Below are positions 7,741-16,769 of a DNA stretch of 37,915 nt, in pieces; the first letter of the stretch is position 1, and each line of letters opens with the position of its first letter. The notes under the pieces were generated by a model. It had not been told where the DNA came from. It saw only the letters and a program-made list of their open reading frames with translations, and did no database searches. Source of the DNA: JAJZMA01 sp021850405 (GTDB lineage: Bacteria > Chloroflexota > Dormibacteria > Aeolococcales > Aeolococcaceae); the NCBI GenBank assembly GCA_027365835.1, contig DAHXLU010000066.1:1-37915 (forward strand), given 5' to 3'. Made by a program: the position numbers and the translations under genes.

Positions 7741-7992
7741 CTAATCCAGGCTGCGACCTCTCGGAGACCTGGAGGTTAATGTCTCTCGCGAGAGCCCTGC
7801 ATCCTTCAGGATGGCAGCCATCGTCCCCAGCTTCAGGGGCGTGCTGCCGTGCACGGGTACGACAAGCGGGGTCGGATTGTCCGGGTTTTTCATCCGTACG
7901 TGGCTTCCTTTCTGGCGGACAACGATCCATCCTTGCTTACCCAGCAGCTTGATTAGCTGCTCGCCCGACAGGACGGGAAGGTGCCCGCTCAT
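7741..7992 (-). CDS. hicA: HicA-family mRNA interferase toxin
   Basis: An 83-aa HicA-like toxin, a small double-stranded-RNA-binding-fold RNase that cleaves mRNA during type II toxin-antitoxin action. It shows the family pattern LSGEQLIKLLGKQGW, VVRQKGSHVRM with the catalytic histidine (His31), a PLVVPVHG strand and the KLGTMAAILKDAGLS helix. It is preceded by hicB with a 4-nt ATGA overlap, so translation is coupled. The final residues (TSRSPRGRSLD) extend a little past the usual core. Confidence 0.88.
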   Translation of the reverse strand: MSGHLPVLSGEQLIKLLGKQGWIVVRQKGSHVRMKNPDNPTPLVVPVHGSTPLKLGTMAAILKDAGLSRETLTSRSPRGRSLD

Positions 7993-8225
7993 TGCGGCCC
8001 CCGGAAATGGGGCCGGATCCGGGCAAGGTCCAGCTTTTTCCCTTCCTCAGCCATGGCTTCTGCGTACAGCTCCAGTGCTTCCCGGGCGTTGCTTTGGGCC
8101 TCTTCGAGAGTTTCACCTTCGGTGTGCAACCCTGGTAGCTGGGGACAGTAGACATGGTAGCCGCCCTCCTGCTGCCGCTCGAACAGCAGCTCCAGCTCAG
8201 TTTCAGGCAGTTGCGAATTTTCCAT
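7989..8225 (-). CDS. hicB: HicB-family antitoxin
   Basis: A 78-aa HicB-type antitoxin with the partial RNase-H-like fold seen in this family: a beta-strand segment EGGYHVYCPQLPGLHTEGET followed by the helix LEEAQSNAREALELYAEAMAEEGK. No separate helix-turn-helix or ribbon-helix-helix domain follows, so DNA binding may be weak or may depend on the complex. AGGA lies five bases before ATG 8225. hicB is first and hicA second, overlapping by 4 nt. Confidence 0.85.
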   Translation of the reverse strand: MENSQLPETELELLFERQQEGGYHVYCPQLPGLHTEGETLEEAQSNAREALELYAEAMAEEGKKLDLARIRPHFRGPQ

Positions 8226-8288
8226 CCCTTTCCTGCAAGGCTACTACCAAAATGAGCCTCCAACCCGCAACATTCCGGTTACAGCATG

Positions 8289-8305
8289 GTGCGCGCTCTG
8301 CGCAC
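8289..8305. promoter_or_regulatory. Candidate operator palindrome upstream of hicBA
   Basis: GTGCGC-GCTCT-GCGCAC is a perfect 6-bp inverted repeat with a 5-bp spacer, about 65 bp upstream of the hicB start. HicBA loci are commonly autoregulated at palindromic promoter sites, so this is the best operator candidate here. That it binds HicB is inference. Confidence 0.35.
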
Positions 8306-8591
8306 TCTATAGACAGACCTGCCTGGTGGCAGGGCTGGGAATGGTTCTATCCGTCCCAGCGGCTCTGACTGTCTGGCAGGGGGTCATCCCAGGTGGTTCC
8401 GGTCGCTAACGCATCCTCTTGCTGGATGGAGCTGTGATCTCGGCCGGTTCGTACCCACAGAGGCAAGATGCTCCTGTCAACCGGGAGGCTGGTTCTACGC
8501 GTCTTTTGGCTCTGGGGGCAATAGCGGGCGTGGATCTGGTGTTGTACCAGGGAGTGCTCAGGCAGGGACAGGAAGACTGCTCCTTGCCAGG

Positions 8592-8600
8592 TGCTAGAAT
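8592..8600 (+). promoter_or_regulatory. Candidate extended -10 promoter for rpsA
   Basis: TGCTAGAAT is an extended -10 element (TGN plus TAGAAT). No good -35 box is found at the usual distance. Transcription would start near 8607 and leave a leader of about 95 nt before the TTG start of rpsA. Confidence 0.3.
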
Positions 8601-8701
8601 GTGGCTATTGCGCAAGCAGGCACTGTGGTGCCTTTTTCGCCATATGCGCATGTTTGTACACTCGCCAGAGGGCTTGGTCCCTTGAGCGAAAGGGGGTCCT
8701 T

Positions 8702-10120
8702 TTGAGCCCAGCTGCAACCACTGAGCCGCTAACGATGGAAGAGCTGCTTCAGCAGGATGAAATGCCAATTCATTCTCTGGCGCATGGGGACATTGTTGAG
8801 GGCACCGTTGTTCGTGTTGATCCCGATGAAGTGCTCGTGGATATCGGAGCAAAGTCGGAAGGGATAATTTCCAAGCGGGAGCTGAATGGCAGGGGTGAAA
8901 CCCCAACCGAGCTGGTTCCTGGCGAGCAGATCAAGGTCTACGTTCTTCAGCCAGAAGACGAGGATGGCAACGTCATTCTCTCGCTTCGCCGGGCACGTGC
9001 TGAGGGCGTCTGGCAGACTATTGCCGAGAAAGAGAGCGATGGCGAGGTGCTGGATGCTGAGGTCAAGGAGCAGAACAAGGGCGGACTCATTGTCAGCATC
9101 CTGGGACTGCGCGGTTTTCTCCCTTCCAGTCAGGTGGCACGACAGTTCAGTGGCAACCTCCTGGAGCTGGTCGGCACCAGGATTCCAGTGAAGGTGCTCG
9201 AGGTTAACCGCAAGCGGAATCGCCTTATTGTGTCCCAGAGGGCCGCTCAGGATGAAGATCGTGCTCGCCAGCGGGAGGAGCTGTTTAAGAAGCTGTCTCT
9301 CGGTGACATGATCACTGGGAAGGTGAGCGGGCTTACCTCTTATGGAGCGTTTATCAACCTTGGGGGCGCAGATGGGTTGATCCACATCAGTGAACTTTCA
9401 TGGGACCGGGTCAACAACGTCTCGGATGTCCTTGCGGTTGGGGATGAAGTGAGCGTCAAGGTCATAAAGCTGGACCCCGAACTGAGCCGTATCAGTCTTT
9501 CCCTGCGCCAGCTTTCTTCTGATCCCTGGGACACCATCGAAGACAGTTTTCCGGCTGGCAAAATAGTTGAGGGCGTCGTAACCAAAACCAAGAAGTACGG
9601 TGCCTTCCTTCAGATCGCTGATGGAGTAGAGGGCTTGTTGCATATTAGCGAGCTCTCCTGGGATCATGTGGAGCGGACCGAGGATGTTCTCAAAATAGGC
9701 GAGACGATAAAGGTCATGGTCCTTAGCGCGGACAAGGAGCGTAGACGGATCTCGCTTTCCCTGCGGCAGATGGAGGGTAACCGCCCCGAAGGCATGGGCG
9801 ATCTCGCCGATTTCAGTGCCGGGATGTCAAGCCGCGGTTATGACGATGAGGATGACGGTTCAGGGTCGTCGGGCAGGGGCGCACCTTCAGGGTCAATGGT
9901 GAGCGCTCTTTCTGACGCTATGCTTACTGCCGAGAATGCCCGCCAGGCAACGTCCGCCAGCGTAGACGTTGAGCCAAGCCTCACCCCGCAAGAAGTGGAA
10001 GATAAAGCTGTTGCTCTGGGTTCGGACAGTCCGGTGGACGCGTTGCCAGACATGGGCGCGGTCGACGATGGCGAGTCGGGGCCTTCTGGTGAGCCATCTG
10101 CAGAGCAGGATGGTGAGTGA
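8702..10120 (+). CDS. rpsA: 30S ribosomal protein S1
   Basis: Ribosome-associated RNA-binding protein that helps recruit mRNA to the 30S subunit. The 472-aa product has four S1 (OB-fold) domains at about residues 28-97, 115-180, 200-270 and 287-356. The last two carry the canonical SYGAF/KYGAF and GLIHISELSWD/GLLHISELSWD signatures. Domain 2 is the diverged type with RGFLPSSQV. An acidic, serine/glycine-rich tail of about 110 residues follows, typical of four-domain actinobacterial-type S1. The start is TTG 8702, five bases after AGGGGG; ATG 8735 lacks a ribosome-binding site. Confidence 0.93.
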   Translation: MSPAATTEPLTMEELLQQDEMPIHSLAHGDIVEGTVVRVDPDEVLVDIGAKSEGIISKRELNGRGETPTELVPGEQIKVYVLQPEDEDGNVILSLRRARAEGVWQTIAEKESDGEVLDAEVKEQNKGGLIVSILGLRGFLPSSQVARQFSGNLLELVGTRIPVKVLEVNRKRNRLIVSQRAAQDEDRARQREELFKKLSLGDMITGKVSGLTSYGAFINLGGADGLIHISELSWDRVNNVSDVLAVGDEVSVKVIKLDPELSRISLSLRQLSSDPWDTIEDSFPAGKIVEGVVTKTKKYGAFLQIADGVEGLLHISELSWDHVERTEDVLKIGETIKVMVLSADKERRRISLSLRQMEGNRPEGMGDLADFSAGMSSRGYDDEDDGSGSSGRGAPSGSMVSALSDAMLTAENARQATSASVDVEPSLTPQEVEDKAVALGSDSPVDALPDMGAVDDGESGPSGEPSAEQDGE

Positions 10121-10130
10121 CGCGCTGCAG

Positions 10131-10154
10131 AAATTAATGCGTTCGCACTAATTT
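10131..10154. terminator. Inverted repeat just after rpsA
   Basis: AAATTAATGCG and CGCACTAATTT, separated by TT, form an 11-bp arm pair with one mismatch, starting 11 bases after the rpsA stop. The AT-rich base and flanking A/T runs resemble a weak bidirectional terminator or an RNA-stabilising hairpin. A protein-binding palindrome is an alternative. Confidence 0.4.
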
Positions 10155-10235
10155 AACTGAACGGGCAAGGAAGGGTTGCAGCACCTGGACGTGTTGCAAG
10201 GGTCGACCAGGCGGGAGATAGATGAGGGCCGGAAT

Positions 10236-10421
10236 ATGGCGCTGGACGAGCGGGAACGCAGGCTTCTTGCGGAGATGAAACGGGCCGCATCCAGGATGGA
10301 GCGCGCTCAGGACGAGGCAGGAAAGCAGGAATCTGGCCTGGACCCAGAAAAACAGAAGGATGCTCCTGGAGTTGATTCTGAGGGGCATCCCTACCCTGTG
10401 AGCAGCAAGCCTGACCGATAG
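10236..10421 (+). CDS. Small charged protein of unknown function
   Basis: A 61-aa hydrophilic protein starting MALDERERRLLAEMKRAA. The opening resembles the start of actinobacterial DUF3040 proteins, but the two transmembrane helices of that family are absent, so I do not assign it. It is rich in Glu, Lys and Arg, predicted helical at first and probably disordered after residue 30. GAGGG lies eight bases upstream of ATG 10236; a TTG at 10176 with AAGGAA upstream would add 20 residues. It lies between rpsA and the DCC-family gene. Confidence 0.5.
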   Translation: MALDERERRLLAEMKRAASRMERAQDEAGKQESGLDPEKQKDAPGVDSEGHPYPVSSKPDR

Positions 10422-10581
10422 GGGGAAGGGATGCATCTAGCTGAATGTTGTGGGCTCGGTGCGGGCAGGGTCGCTCCTGCCAGCTGGGAGGTGTGCGGGA
10501 GGGGACCGCAGGCGCCGACTGTCGTTGCACCTGCTCCTGACCGCCGCCTGCTGCTGCGTGGTGCAGTCAGGGGTCAGTAGG

Positions 10582-11037
10582 GTGGACGGCTCTGCTTCGG
10601 GCGCCAGCAACGCAAGGCATACCCTGGTTTTTGACGGAGACTGTGGGTTCTGTAGTCAGTGCGCGCGCTTTGCTGCCAGAAGACTGCCTACTGGTGTCGA
10701 CGTTATCGCCTGGCAGGAGGTCCCCAGGCTGGCAGATTATGGTCTCACTATGGACCAGGTCGAGCGGGGTGTCTGCTGGGTGGACAGGTCAGGTGTGGTG
10801 TGGGATCGCCACCGTGGAGTAGCACGTATCCTCGTGGCCATGGGCCGGGGCTGGGCGGTCCTGGGAATGGTGATGGATCTGCCCGGACTCCGTATTGCGG
10901 CTGCCGTGGGATACCGGCTGGTCGCTCGATATCGCCACCTGCTGCCTGGGGGAACCCCTGCATGCCGCGTAGCTGGCCGCTCTTCAACCGCGCGCGCAGA
11001 GCATGAGACGGGCGGGGGCGCTGGACGGATACCCTGA
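10582..11037 (+). CDS. DCC1-like (DUF393) thiol-disulfide oxidoreductase family protein
   Basis: The core begins TLVFDGDCGFCSQCARFAARR, the DCC-family signature with a CxxC motif (CGFC) in a thioredoxin-like position. The following strand-helix pattern (VDVIAWQEVPRLADYGLT, then a hydrophobic VLGMVMDLPGLRIAAAVGYRLVARYR) is typical, giving about 151 aa. Redox activity is predicted from the family but rarely demonstrated. I start at GTG 10582 because AGGGG precedes it and the family motif follows closely; an in-frame upstream region of 44 residues is Arg/Cys-rich and unlike the family. The C-terminal 20 residues look unstructured. Confidence 0.75.
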   Translation: MDGSASGASNARHTLVFDGDCGFCSQCARFAARRLPTGVDVIAWQEVPRLADYGLTMDQVERGVCWVDRSGVVWDRHRGVARILVAMGRGWAVLGMVMDLPGLRIAAAVGYRLVARYRHLLPGGTPACRVAGRSSTARAEHETGGGAGRIP

Positions 11038-11057
11038 TCGCGTCAGCGTGGGGGCCC

Positions 11058-11080
11058 AAGTGTCTGGGGACACTCTTTTG
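11058..11080 (+). terminator. Possible terminator after the DCC-family gene
   Basis: AGTGTC-TGGG-GACACT (11059-11074) is a 6-bp perfect stem with a tetraloop, followed by CTTTTG. It lies about 20 bases past the stop and 160 bases before the start of clpC. The short stem makes it a modest candidate. Confidence 0.45.
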
Positions 11081-11233
11081 CCCGTTTGCCCGCCTCCTGG
11101 GCAGTAGCGCAACAGGTTGTGCACTAGAGATGCTTCAGATTCTATCCAAGCGGGCATAATAGGCATAGCGTTAGTGGCAGTCCCGGGTAGGTCGGTACTG
11201 TGGAGTTTTGAGCAGGATGCTCAGGAGGCGGTC

Positions 11234-13774
11234 TTGTATCCTTTTGAACGGTTCACGGAACGGGCAAAGAAAGTGCTGACTCTCGCCCAGGAGGAGGCGG
11301 AACGCTCCCATCATTCATACATAGGTACTGAGCATCTGCTGCTGGGCCTGCTTCGGGAAGGGGAGGGCATTGCGGCGCGGGTGCTGAACAATCTTGGTGT
11401 GGAGATTGACAGGGTACGGAGCACCATTGAGTCTGTACTGGGACGCAACGAACGGATCATCATCCAGCAGATCATTCCTACATCCCGGGTCAAGAAGGTC
11501 ATAGAGATCTCCTTCGAGGAGGCCCGCCGCATGGGAAACAACTACGTAGGCACCGAGCATCTGCTGCTGGGCCTTCTGATTGAGGGCGAGGGCATTGCGG
11601 CGCATGTACTTGACGATCTTGGCGCCAATCTGGAAAAGGTCAGGGGTGAGATAGACCACCTGCTGGCTGAGTCTGGGGTGGAGGAAGAGGGCAGGGATGC
11701 TGCCAAGCGCCCGTCGAAGACCCCTTTACTGGACCAGTTCTGCCGGGATCTGACCGAACAGGCCCAGCGCAACACTCTGGATCCTGTTATTGGGCGCGGT
11801 AGTGAAATAGAACGCGTCATTCAGATACTTAGCCGCAGGACCAAGAACAACCCGGCGCTTATCGGCGAGCCCGGGGTTGGAAAAACAGCCATTGCTGAGG
11901 GGCTGGCCCAGCACATAATCCTTGGCAACATACCTGAGAGCCTTATGGGCAAACGGGTGCTTACCCTCGATATGGGGGCGCTGGTCGCTGGCACCAAGTA
12001 TCGGGGGGAATTTGAGGAGCGGCTGAAGAAGATACTGGATGAGATCAGGCAGTCGCGCGAGGTGATCCTCTTCATCGATGAGCTGCATACGCTGGTCGGA
12101 GCAGGAGCCGCAGAGGGCGCAATTGATGCCGCCAATATTCTCAAGCCAGCACTCGCCAGGGGGGAAATACAGTGCATTGGCGCCACCACGCTCAATGAGT
12201 ACCGGAAATATATTGAGAAAGATGCTGCCCTGGAGCGCAGATTCCAGCCGGTATTTGTTGAAGAGCCGTCCCTGGATGAGACCATCGCAATTCTGCATGG
12301 TATCCGGTCACTGTACGAGAAGCATCACCGGGTTCATATCACCGATGGTGCACTCAAGGCGGCAGCGGACCTTTCTGTCCGGTATGTGAATGACCGGTCG
12401 CTCCCAGACAAGGCGATAGATCTTGTTGATGAAGCAAGTGCCCGGGTGCGGGTGCAGCTGACCACGACGCCTGAGGAGTTGCGTCGTATGCAGCGGGAGA
12501 TCCGTGAAAAGCAGACGGCCAAGGATGAGGCCATGACCAACCAGGATTATGAGAAGGCGTCCCAGCTGCGCGACGAGGAGAAGGCCCTCAAAGAGGAGTA
12601 TGTCACCAGGGAGATGGCCTGGAGGGACGAACTGGGCAAGACTGTTCCCGATGTGACAGAAGACCACATTGCCGAAATCGTGTGCGCATGGACAGGGGTT
12701 CCTGTCTCACGCCTTGTAGAGGCTGAGACGAGCCGGCTCCTCAACATGGAAGCGGAACTGCACCAGCGTGTCATTGGGCAGGATGAGGCAGTGAAGATAA
12801 TCTCGCAGGCGGTGCGCCGCTCGCGGGCTGGCCTCAAGGATGCAAGGCGTCCAGTGGGCTCCTTCATGTTTCTCGGGCCCACTGGCGTGGGCAAGACAGA
12901 GCTGGCAAGAACGCTTGCAGCATTCCTGTTCGACAATGAGGACGCCATGATCCGCCTGGACATGAGTGAGTTTATGGAGAGGCACAGCACGGCACGCCTG
13001 GTCGGTTCTCCTCCTGGCTACGTAGGCTACGACGAAGGCGGACAGCTGACTGAGGCGGTCAGGCGCAGACCCTACAGCGTCGTTCTCTTTGATGAGATCG
13101 AGAAGGCCCATCCTGAAGTGTTCAACATGCTCCTCCAGATCCTCGAAGATGGCAGGTTGAGCGATGCCAAGGGAAAGGCTGTCAGCTTTGCCAATACCAT
13201 TGTGATTATGACAAGCAATGTTGGGGCATCCAACATCAAGGCCAACTCCTCGATGGGATTTCAGCCTGCAGTGCCAGATGAACGTACCGCGTCGGTTGAG
13301 CACGGCAAGATGCGTGACCAGATCATGGAGGAGCTAAAGCGTGCTTTCCGCCCCGAGTTTCTGAACCGGGTAGATGCGGTAGTAGTCTTCGAACGGCTCG
13401 ACCACAGGCACATGCGCGCCATTGTGGACCTGATGCTGGCAGATGTTGAGAAGCGCCTGCAGGTTCAGGAGCTTGGTTTTGTCGTCTCGGATGAGGCCAA
13501 GGAGAAGCTGGTTGCTGAAGGATTTGACAAGGTGTATGGTGCACGTCCCTTGCGCCGGGTTGTGCAGAGGCTGATTGAGGATCCGCTTAGCGAAGAGCTG
13601 TTAAAGCTGAAGCACAGCCCCGGGGATTCTGTTGTCATCGACCTCCACGAGGGGCAGGTCAGGATGGCGATACAGCCTGCCAAGGTGCACAGGGAAAAGA
13701 AGGACAAAAAGTCAGATCCTCCTGCCATTGCAGCGTCTGTCAGCGCTGCTGGACCAAGCGGCTCTCCTGGTTGA
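11234..13774 (+). CDS. clpC: ATP-dependent Clp protease ATP-binding subunit ClpC
   Basis: HSP100 unfoldase that feeds substrates to ClpP. The 846-aa product has the double Clp-N repeat (residues 1-145, with TEHLLLGLL twice), a D1 AAA module with Walker A GEPGVGKT (211-218) and Walker B VILFIDE, a UVR-like middle domain with EKASQLRDEEKALKEE (about 415-460), and a D2 module with Walker A GPTGVGKT (548-555). It ends in a Lys-rich, then Ala/Ser-rich tail of about 35 residues. Start TTG 11234 is five bases after a perfect AGGAGG and gives MYPFERFTERAKKVL, matching the family N-terminus. A CATAAT at 11155-11160 could be its -10 box. ClpS, its likely adaptor, is encoded at 3.3 kb. Confidence 0.95.
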   Translation: MYPFERFTERAKKVLTLAQEEAERSHHSYIGTEHLLLGLLREGEGIAARVLNNLGVEIDRVRSTIESVLGRNERIIIQQIIPTSRVKKVIEISFEEARRMGNNYVGTEHLLLGLLIEGEGIAAHVLDDLGANLEKVRGEIDHLLAESGVEEEGRDAAKRPSKTPLLDQFCRDLTEQAQRNTLDPVIGRGSEIERVIQILSRRTKNNPALIGEPGVGKTAIAEGLAQHIILGNIPESLMGKRVLTLDMGALVAGTKYRGEFEERLKKILDEIRQSREVILFIDELHTLVGAGAAEGAIDAANILKPALARGEIQCIGATTLNEYRKYIEKDAALERRFQPVFVEEPSLDETIAILHGIRSLYEKHHRVHITDGALKAAADLSVRYVNDRSLPDKAIDLVDEASARVRVQLTTTPEELRRMQREIREKQTAKDEAMTNQDYEKASQLRDEEKALKEEYVTREMAWRDELGKTVPDVTEDHIAEIVCAWTGVPVSRLVEAETSRLLNMEAELHQRVIGQDEAVKIISQAVRRSRAGLKDARRPVGSFMFLGPTGVGKTELARTLAAFLFDNEDAMIRLDMSEFMERHSTARLVGSPPGYVGYDEGGQLTEAVRRRPYSVVLFDEIEKAHPEVFNMLLQILEDGRLSDAKGKAVSFANTIVIMTSNVGASNIKANSSMGFQPAVPDERTASVEHGKMRDQIMEELKRAFRPEFLNRVDAVVVFERLDHRHMRAIVDLMLADVEKRLQVQELGFVVSDEAKEKLVAEGFDKVYGARPLRRVVQRLIEDPLSEELLKLKHSPGDSVVIDLHEGQVRMAIQPAKVHREKKDKKSDPPAIAASVSAAGPSGSPG

Positions 13775-13800
13775 CACCCGTTCCGCCCAGGATCCAGTAG

Positions 13801-16716
13801 ATGAATGGCGAGTCGCCAAGAGCCCATCAGATAACTGTCCGTGGAGCGCGCGAGCACAATCTGAAAAATGTGGATGTAGTCATACCGCGCGACAAGCTGG
13901 TGGTTATTACCGGGCTGTCAGGAAGTGGAAAATCCAGCCTGGCTTTCGACACTATCTACGCTGAGGGGCAGCGGCGCTATGTAGAGAGCCTTAGCGCCTA
14001 TGCCAGACAGTTTCTCGGTCAGATGGAAAAGCCAGATGTTGACCAGATCGATGGGCTAAGCCCGGCAATAAGCATCGATCAGAAGGGTGCGGGAAGGAGC
14101 CCCCGGTCTACCGTTGGCACTGTTACCGAGATTTATGACTACCTGCGTCTCATGTACGCCCGGATTGGGCAGGCCCATTGCCCTAAATGTGGTCGCCTGG
14201 TGAGCAGCCAGACCACAGGGCAGATTGCCGACCAGCTGATGGCCAAGGAGCCAGGGACCCAGATCGCCATCCTGTCGCCAGTGGTTCAGCAGCGCAAGGG
14301 AGAACACCGGGATGTGCTGGACCGGGCACGTCGCGACGGTTTTGTTCGCGTCCGGGTCGATGGCAGGATGCGGGACCTGACCGAGACCATCCTGCTCGAG
14401 CGCAACCATAATCATGACATTGAGATAATCATTGATCGCCTTGTGGTTGGGGAGGATATAGCCTCGCGCCTCTCGGATTCCATTGAGCAGGCATCCAGCC
14501 GCTCCGAGGGGATCGTTCTGGTCCTTGTCGGTGGCGACCGAAATCTTGAGGGTGCGTCTGAGGAGCTCTTCTCAGGGTCACTTGCATGTGTCTACTGTGG
14601 CATTTCAATGGAGGCGCCGGAGCCGAGAAATTTCTCTTTCAACAATCCACATGGCGCCTGCCCAGAGTGCACAGGACTTGGCTCGAAACTGGAGGTTGAC
14701 GCTGATGCGGTGGTTCCCAACCCGAGCCTCTCTCTGGAGGATGGGGCGGTTGCGGCATGGTTTCGGGGTCCATCGTATGGGTGGTTGATGGACACACTCG
14801 ATGCTGCGTGTACCAGATACAAGGTTCCCATGGACCGGCCATGGGACAGCCTTTCCAGTCGACAGAAAAAATTCGTGCTCTTTGGGTTGCCTGCCCATGA
14901 GACGGTTCCCATGCGATACCGGACCCATACCGGCAGGATAAAGCATCTGGATGTTCATTTTGAGGGAGTTGTAGGCACCCTTGAGAAGCGGTACCGAACG
15001 ACCGACTCTGAATCGGTGCGGGCGGATATTGAACGGGTGATGCGGCTCCGTCCATGCAGCAAGTGTAATGGCACCCGGCTCAAGGCTGAATATGCTGCTG
15101 TAACGGTTCAGGGGATAGGGATCGCGCAGCTCACTGCACATTCGGTGGACCAGCTCATCCATCTGGTTTCTGGCTGGACCCTTACTGAACGCGAGCAGAC
15201 GATTGCCAGACGGATAATCAAGGAGATCCGTGAACGCCTTGGATTTCTTTCAGATGTTGGGCTAGACTATCTTACCCTGGACCGGTCCGCACAGACCCTG
15301 AGCGGGGGAGAAGCACAGCGTATACGGCTGGCAACCCAGATAGGGAGCCGGCTTACCGGCGTGTTGTATGTCCTCGACGAACCCAGTATCGGCCTCCACC
15401 AGCGGGATAATCACAAGCTCATCCGCACACTTGTGTCGCTGCGGGATCTGGGCAACAGTGTGCTCGTTGTTGAACACGATGAGGACACCATCCGTGCGGC
15501 TGACTACGTCATTGATGTAGGACCCGGGGCGGGAGAGGCAGGCGGGCACATTGTTGCAGCAGGTACTGTCGAGGAAATACTTGATGCAAAAGACAGCATT
15601 ACTGCCCAGTATCTGCGTGGAGAGAGGTCAGTGCCGCTCCCCAGGGTGCGCAGGGCGGGTACCGGCGAGATGCTGACTGTGCATGGAGCAACTGCCAACA
15701 ACCTGAAAGGTATAGACGTATCCTTTCCGCTTGGAAGCTTTATCTGTGTTGCTGGGGTGTCGGGTAGTGGCAAGAGCACTCTGGTGAACGATATTCTCTA
15801 TCGGAAGCTCGCGATGACCATTCACCGGGCGCGGGAGTTGCCAGCTGCTCACAGGGCAGTATCCGGGATAGAGCACATTGACAAGGTGGTTGATGTGGAC
15901 CAGTCTCCAATTGGGAGGACACCACGCAGTAATCCCGCCACCTATGTTGGTGTTTTCACGGACATAAGGACCTTGTTCTCGAAACTTCCGGAGGCGCGCA
16001 TGCGCGGTTACAAGCCGGGCAGATTCTCATTCAATGTTCGTGGCGGACGATGTGAGGCATGCGAGGGCGATGGCACGATCAAGATTGAGATGCATTTTCT
16101 GCCAGATGTGTATGTGCCCTGCGATGTCTGTCGCGGGCGGCGATACAATGACGAGGCGCTTGCGGTGAAATTCAAGGGCCACAGCATTGCCGATGTGCTG
16201 GCGATGCCGGTAGATGATGCTGTAGAGCTTTTTGCCAACCAGCCCCCCATCCACAGGCGACTGCGCACCCTGCAGGAGGTTGGCCTGGGCTACATCCGGC
16301 TGGGACAGCCTGCGACCCAGCTCTCAGGGGGAGAGGCGCAGCGGGTCAAGCTGAGCACCGAACTTTCCCGGATTGCCACCGGACGCACCCTCTATATTCT
16401 CGATGAGCCGACGACCGGCCTGCACTTTGCCGATGTTGAACGCCTGCTGGGTGTGCTGCACGCACTGGTGGACAAGGGCAATACCGTGCTCGTGATCGAA
16501 CACAACCTGGACGTCATCAAGACAGCTGACCATGTCATAGACCTTGGGCCAGGCGGAGGGGACGCAGGAGGGTACCTGGTCGCATCCGGAACGCCCGAAG
16601 AGCTTGCCGCCAACCGGGAAAGCCCCACTGGAGAGTTCCTCGGACCCTTGCTTGGTCGCCAGCGGGCAGCCAGGAGGGTAAAAGCTCCGGTAGGGGTTGC
16701 AACTTCGGTACCATAG
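13801..16716 (+). CDS. uvrA: Excinuclease ABC subunit A (UvrA)
   Basis: DNA-damage recognition ATPase of nucleotide excision repair; it acts as a dimer and loads UvrB. The 971-aa protein is full length. It has Walker A GLSGSGKS (38-45), the UvrB/DNA-binding insert with CPKCGRLV at about 125, the signature LSGGEAQRIRLATQIGSRL near 500, and a second Walker A GVSGSGKST near 651. The C-terminal zinc finger (CEACEGDGT with CDVCRGRRYN, about 750-785) and second signature LSGGEAQRVKLSTEL near 840 are followed by LYILDEPTTGLH. It begins 26 bp after clpC, probably in the same transcript. Confidence 0.97.
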   Translation: MNGESPRAHQITVRGAREHNLKNVDVVIPRDKLVVITGLSGSGKSSLAFDTIYAEGQRRYVESLSAYARQFLGQMEKPDVDQIDGLSPAISIDQKGAGRSPRSTVGTVTEIYDYLRLMYARIGQAHCPKCGRLVSSQTTGQIADQLMAKEPGTQIAILSPVVQQRKGEHRDVLDRARRDGFVRVRVDGRMRDLTETILLERNHNHDIEIIIDRLVVGEDIASRLSDSIEQASSRSEGIVLVLVGGDRNLEGASEELFSGSLACVYCGISMEAPEPRNFSFNNPHGACPECTGLGSKLEVDADAVVPNPSLSLEDGAVAAWFRGPSYGWLMDTLDAACTRYKVPMDRPWDSLSSRQKKFVLFGLPAHETVPMRYRTHTGRIKHLDVHFEGVVGTLEKRYRTTDSESVRADIERVMRLRPCSKCNGTRLKAEYAAVTVQGIGIAQLTAHSVDQLIHLVSGWTLTEREQTIARRIIKEIRERLGFLSDVGLDYLTLDRSAQTLSGGEAQRIRLATQIGSRLTGVLYVLDEPSIGLHQRDNHKLIRTLVSLRDLGNSVLVVEHDEDTIRAADYVIDVGPGAGEAGGHIVAAGTVEEILDAKDSITAQYLRGERSVPLPRVRRAGTGEMLTVHGATANNLKGIDVSFPLGSFICVAGVSGSGKSTLVNDILYRKLAMTIHRARELPAAHRAVSGIEHIDKVVDVDQSPIGRTPRSNPATYVGVFTDIRTLFSKLPEARMRGYKPGRFSFNVRGGRCEACEGDGTIKIEMHFLPDVYVPCDVCRGRRYNDEALAVKFKGHSIADVLAMPVDDAVELFANQPPIHRRLRTLQEVGLGYIRLGQPATQLSGGEAQRVKLSTELSRIATGRTLYILDEPTTGLHFADVERLLGVLHALVDKGNTVLVIEHNLDVIKTADHVIDLGPGGGDAGGYLVASGTPEELAANRESPTGEFLGPLLGRQRAARRVKAPVGVATSVP

Positions 16717-16769
16717 GCACAGAATTAGCGACAGAAGAGAAGATTCGGTGTGCGCAAGGGAGGAGAGAC

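Larger units (their letters stand above)
8226..8701. other. Divergent intergenic region between hicB and rpsA
   Basis: No gene is recognisable. Near the hicB side there is a perfect palindrome (8289-8305). Near the rpsA side there is an extended -10 element (8592-8600). The middle is featureless to my reading. The longer in-frame extension upstream of rpsA is rejected because its residues do not match S1 proteins and a clear ribosome-binding site precedes TTG 8702. Confidence 0.4.

Noticed and set aside
8591..8701. N-terminal extension of rpsA with several cysteines
   Set aside because: It does not match S1 proteins, and TTG 8702 has a clear AGGGGG ribosome-binding site.
11059..11160. Search for CIRCE or HAIR heat-shock operators upstream of clpC
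   Set aside because: No TTAGCACTC/GAGTGCTAA or CTTGAGT/ACTCAAG pair found; only a short hairpin with a T-run, listed as a terminator.
11117..11233. Upstream extension of clpC
   Set aside because: ClpC proteins begin close to the FERFTERAKKV motif, and TTG 11234 follows a perfect AGGAGG.
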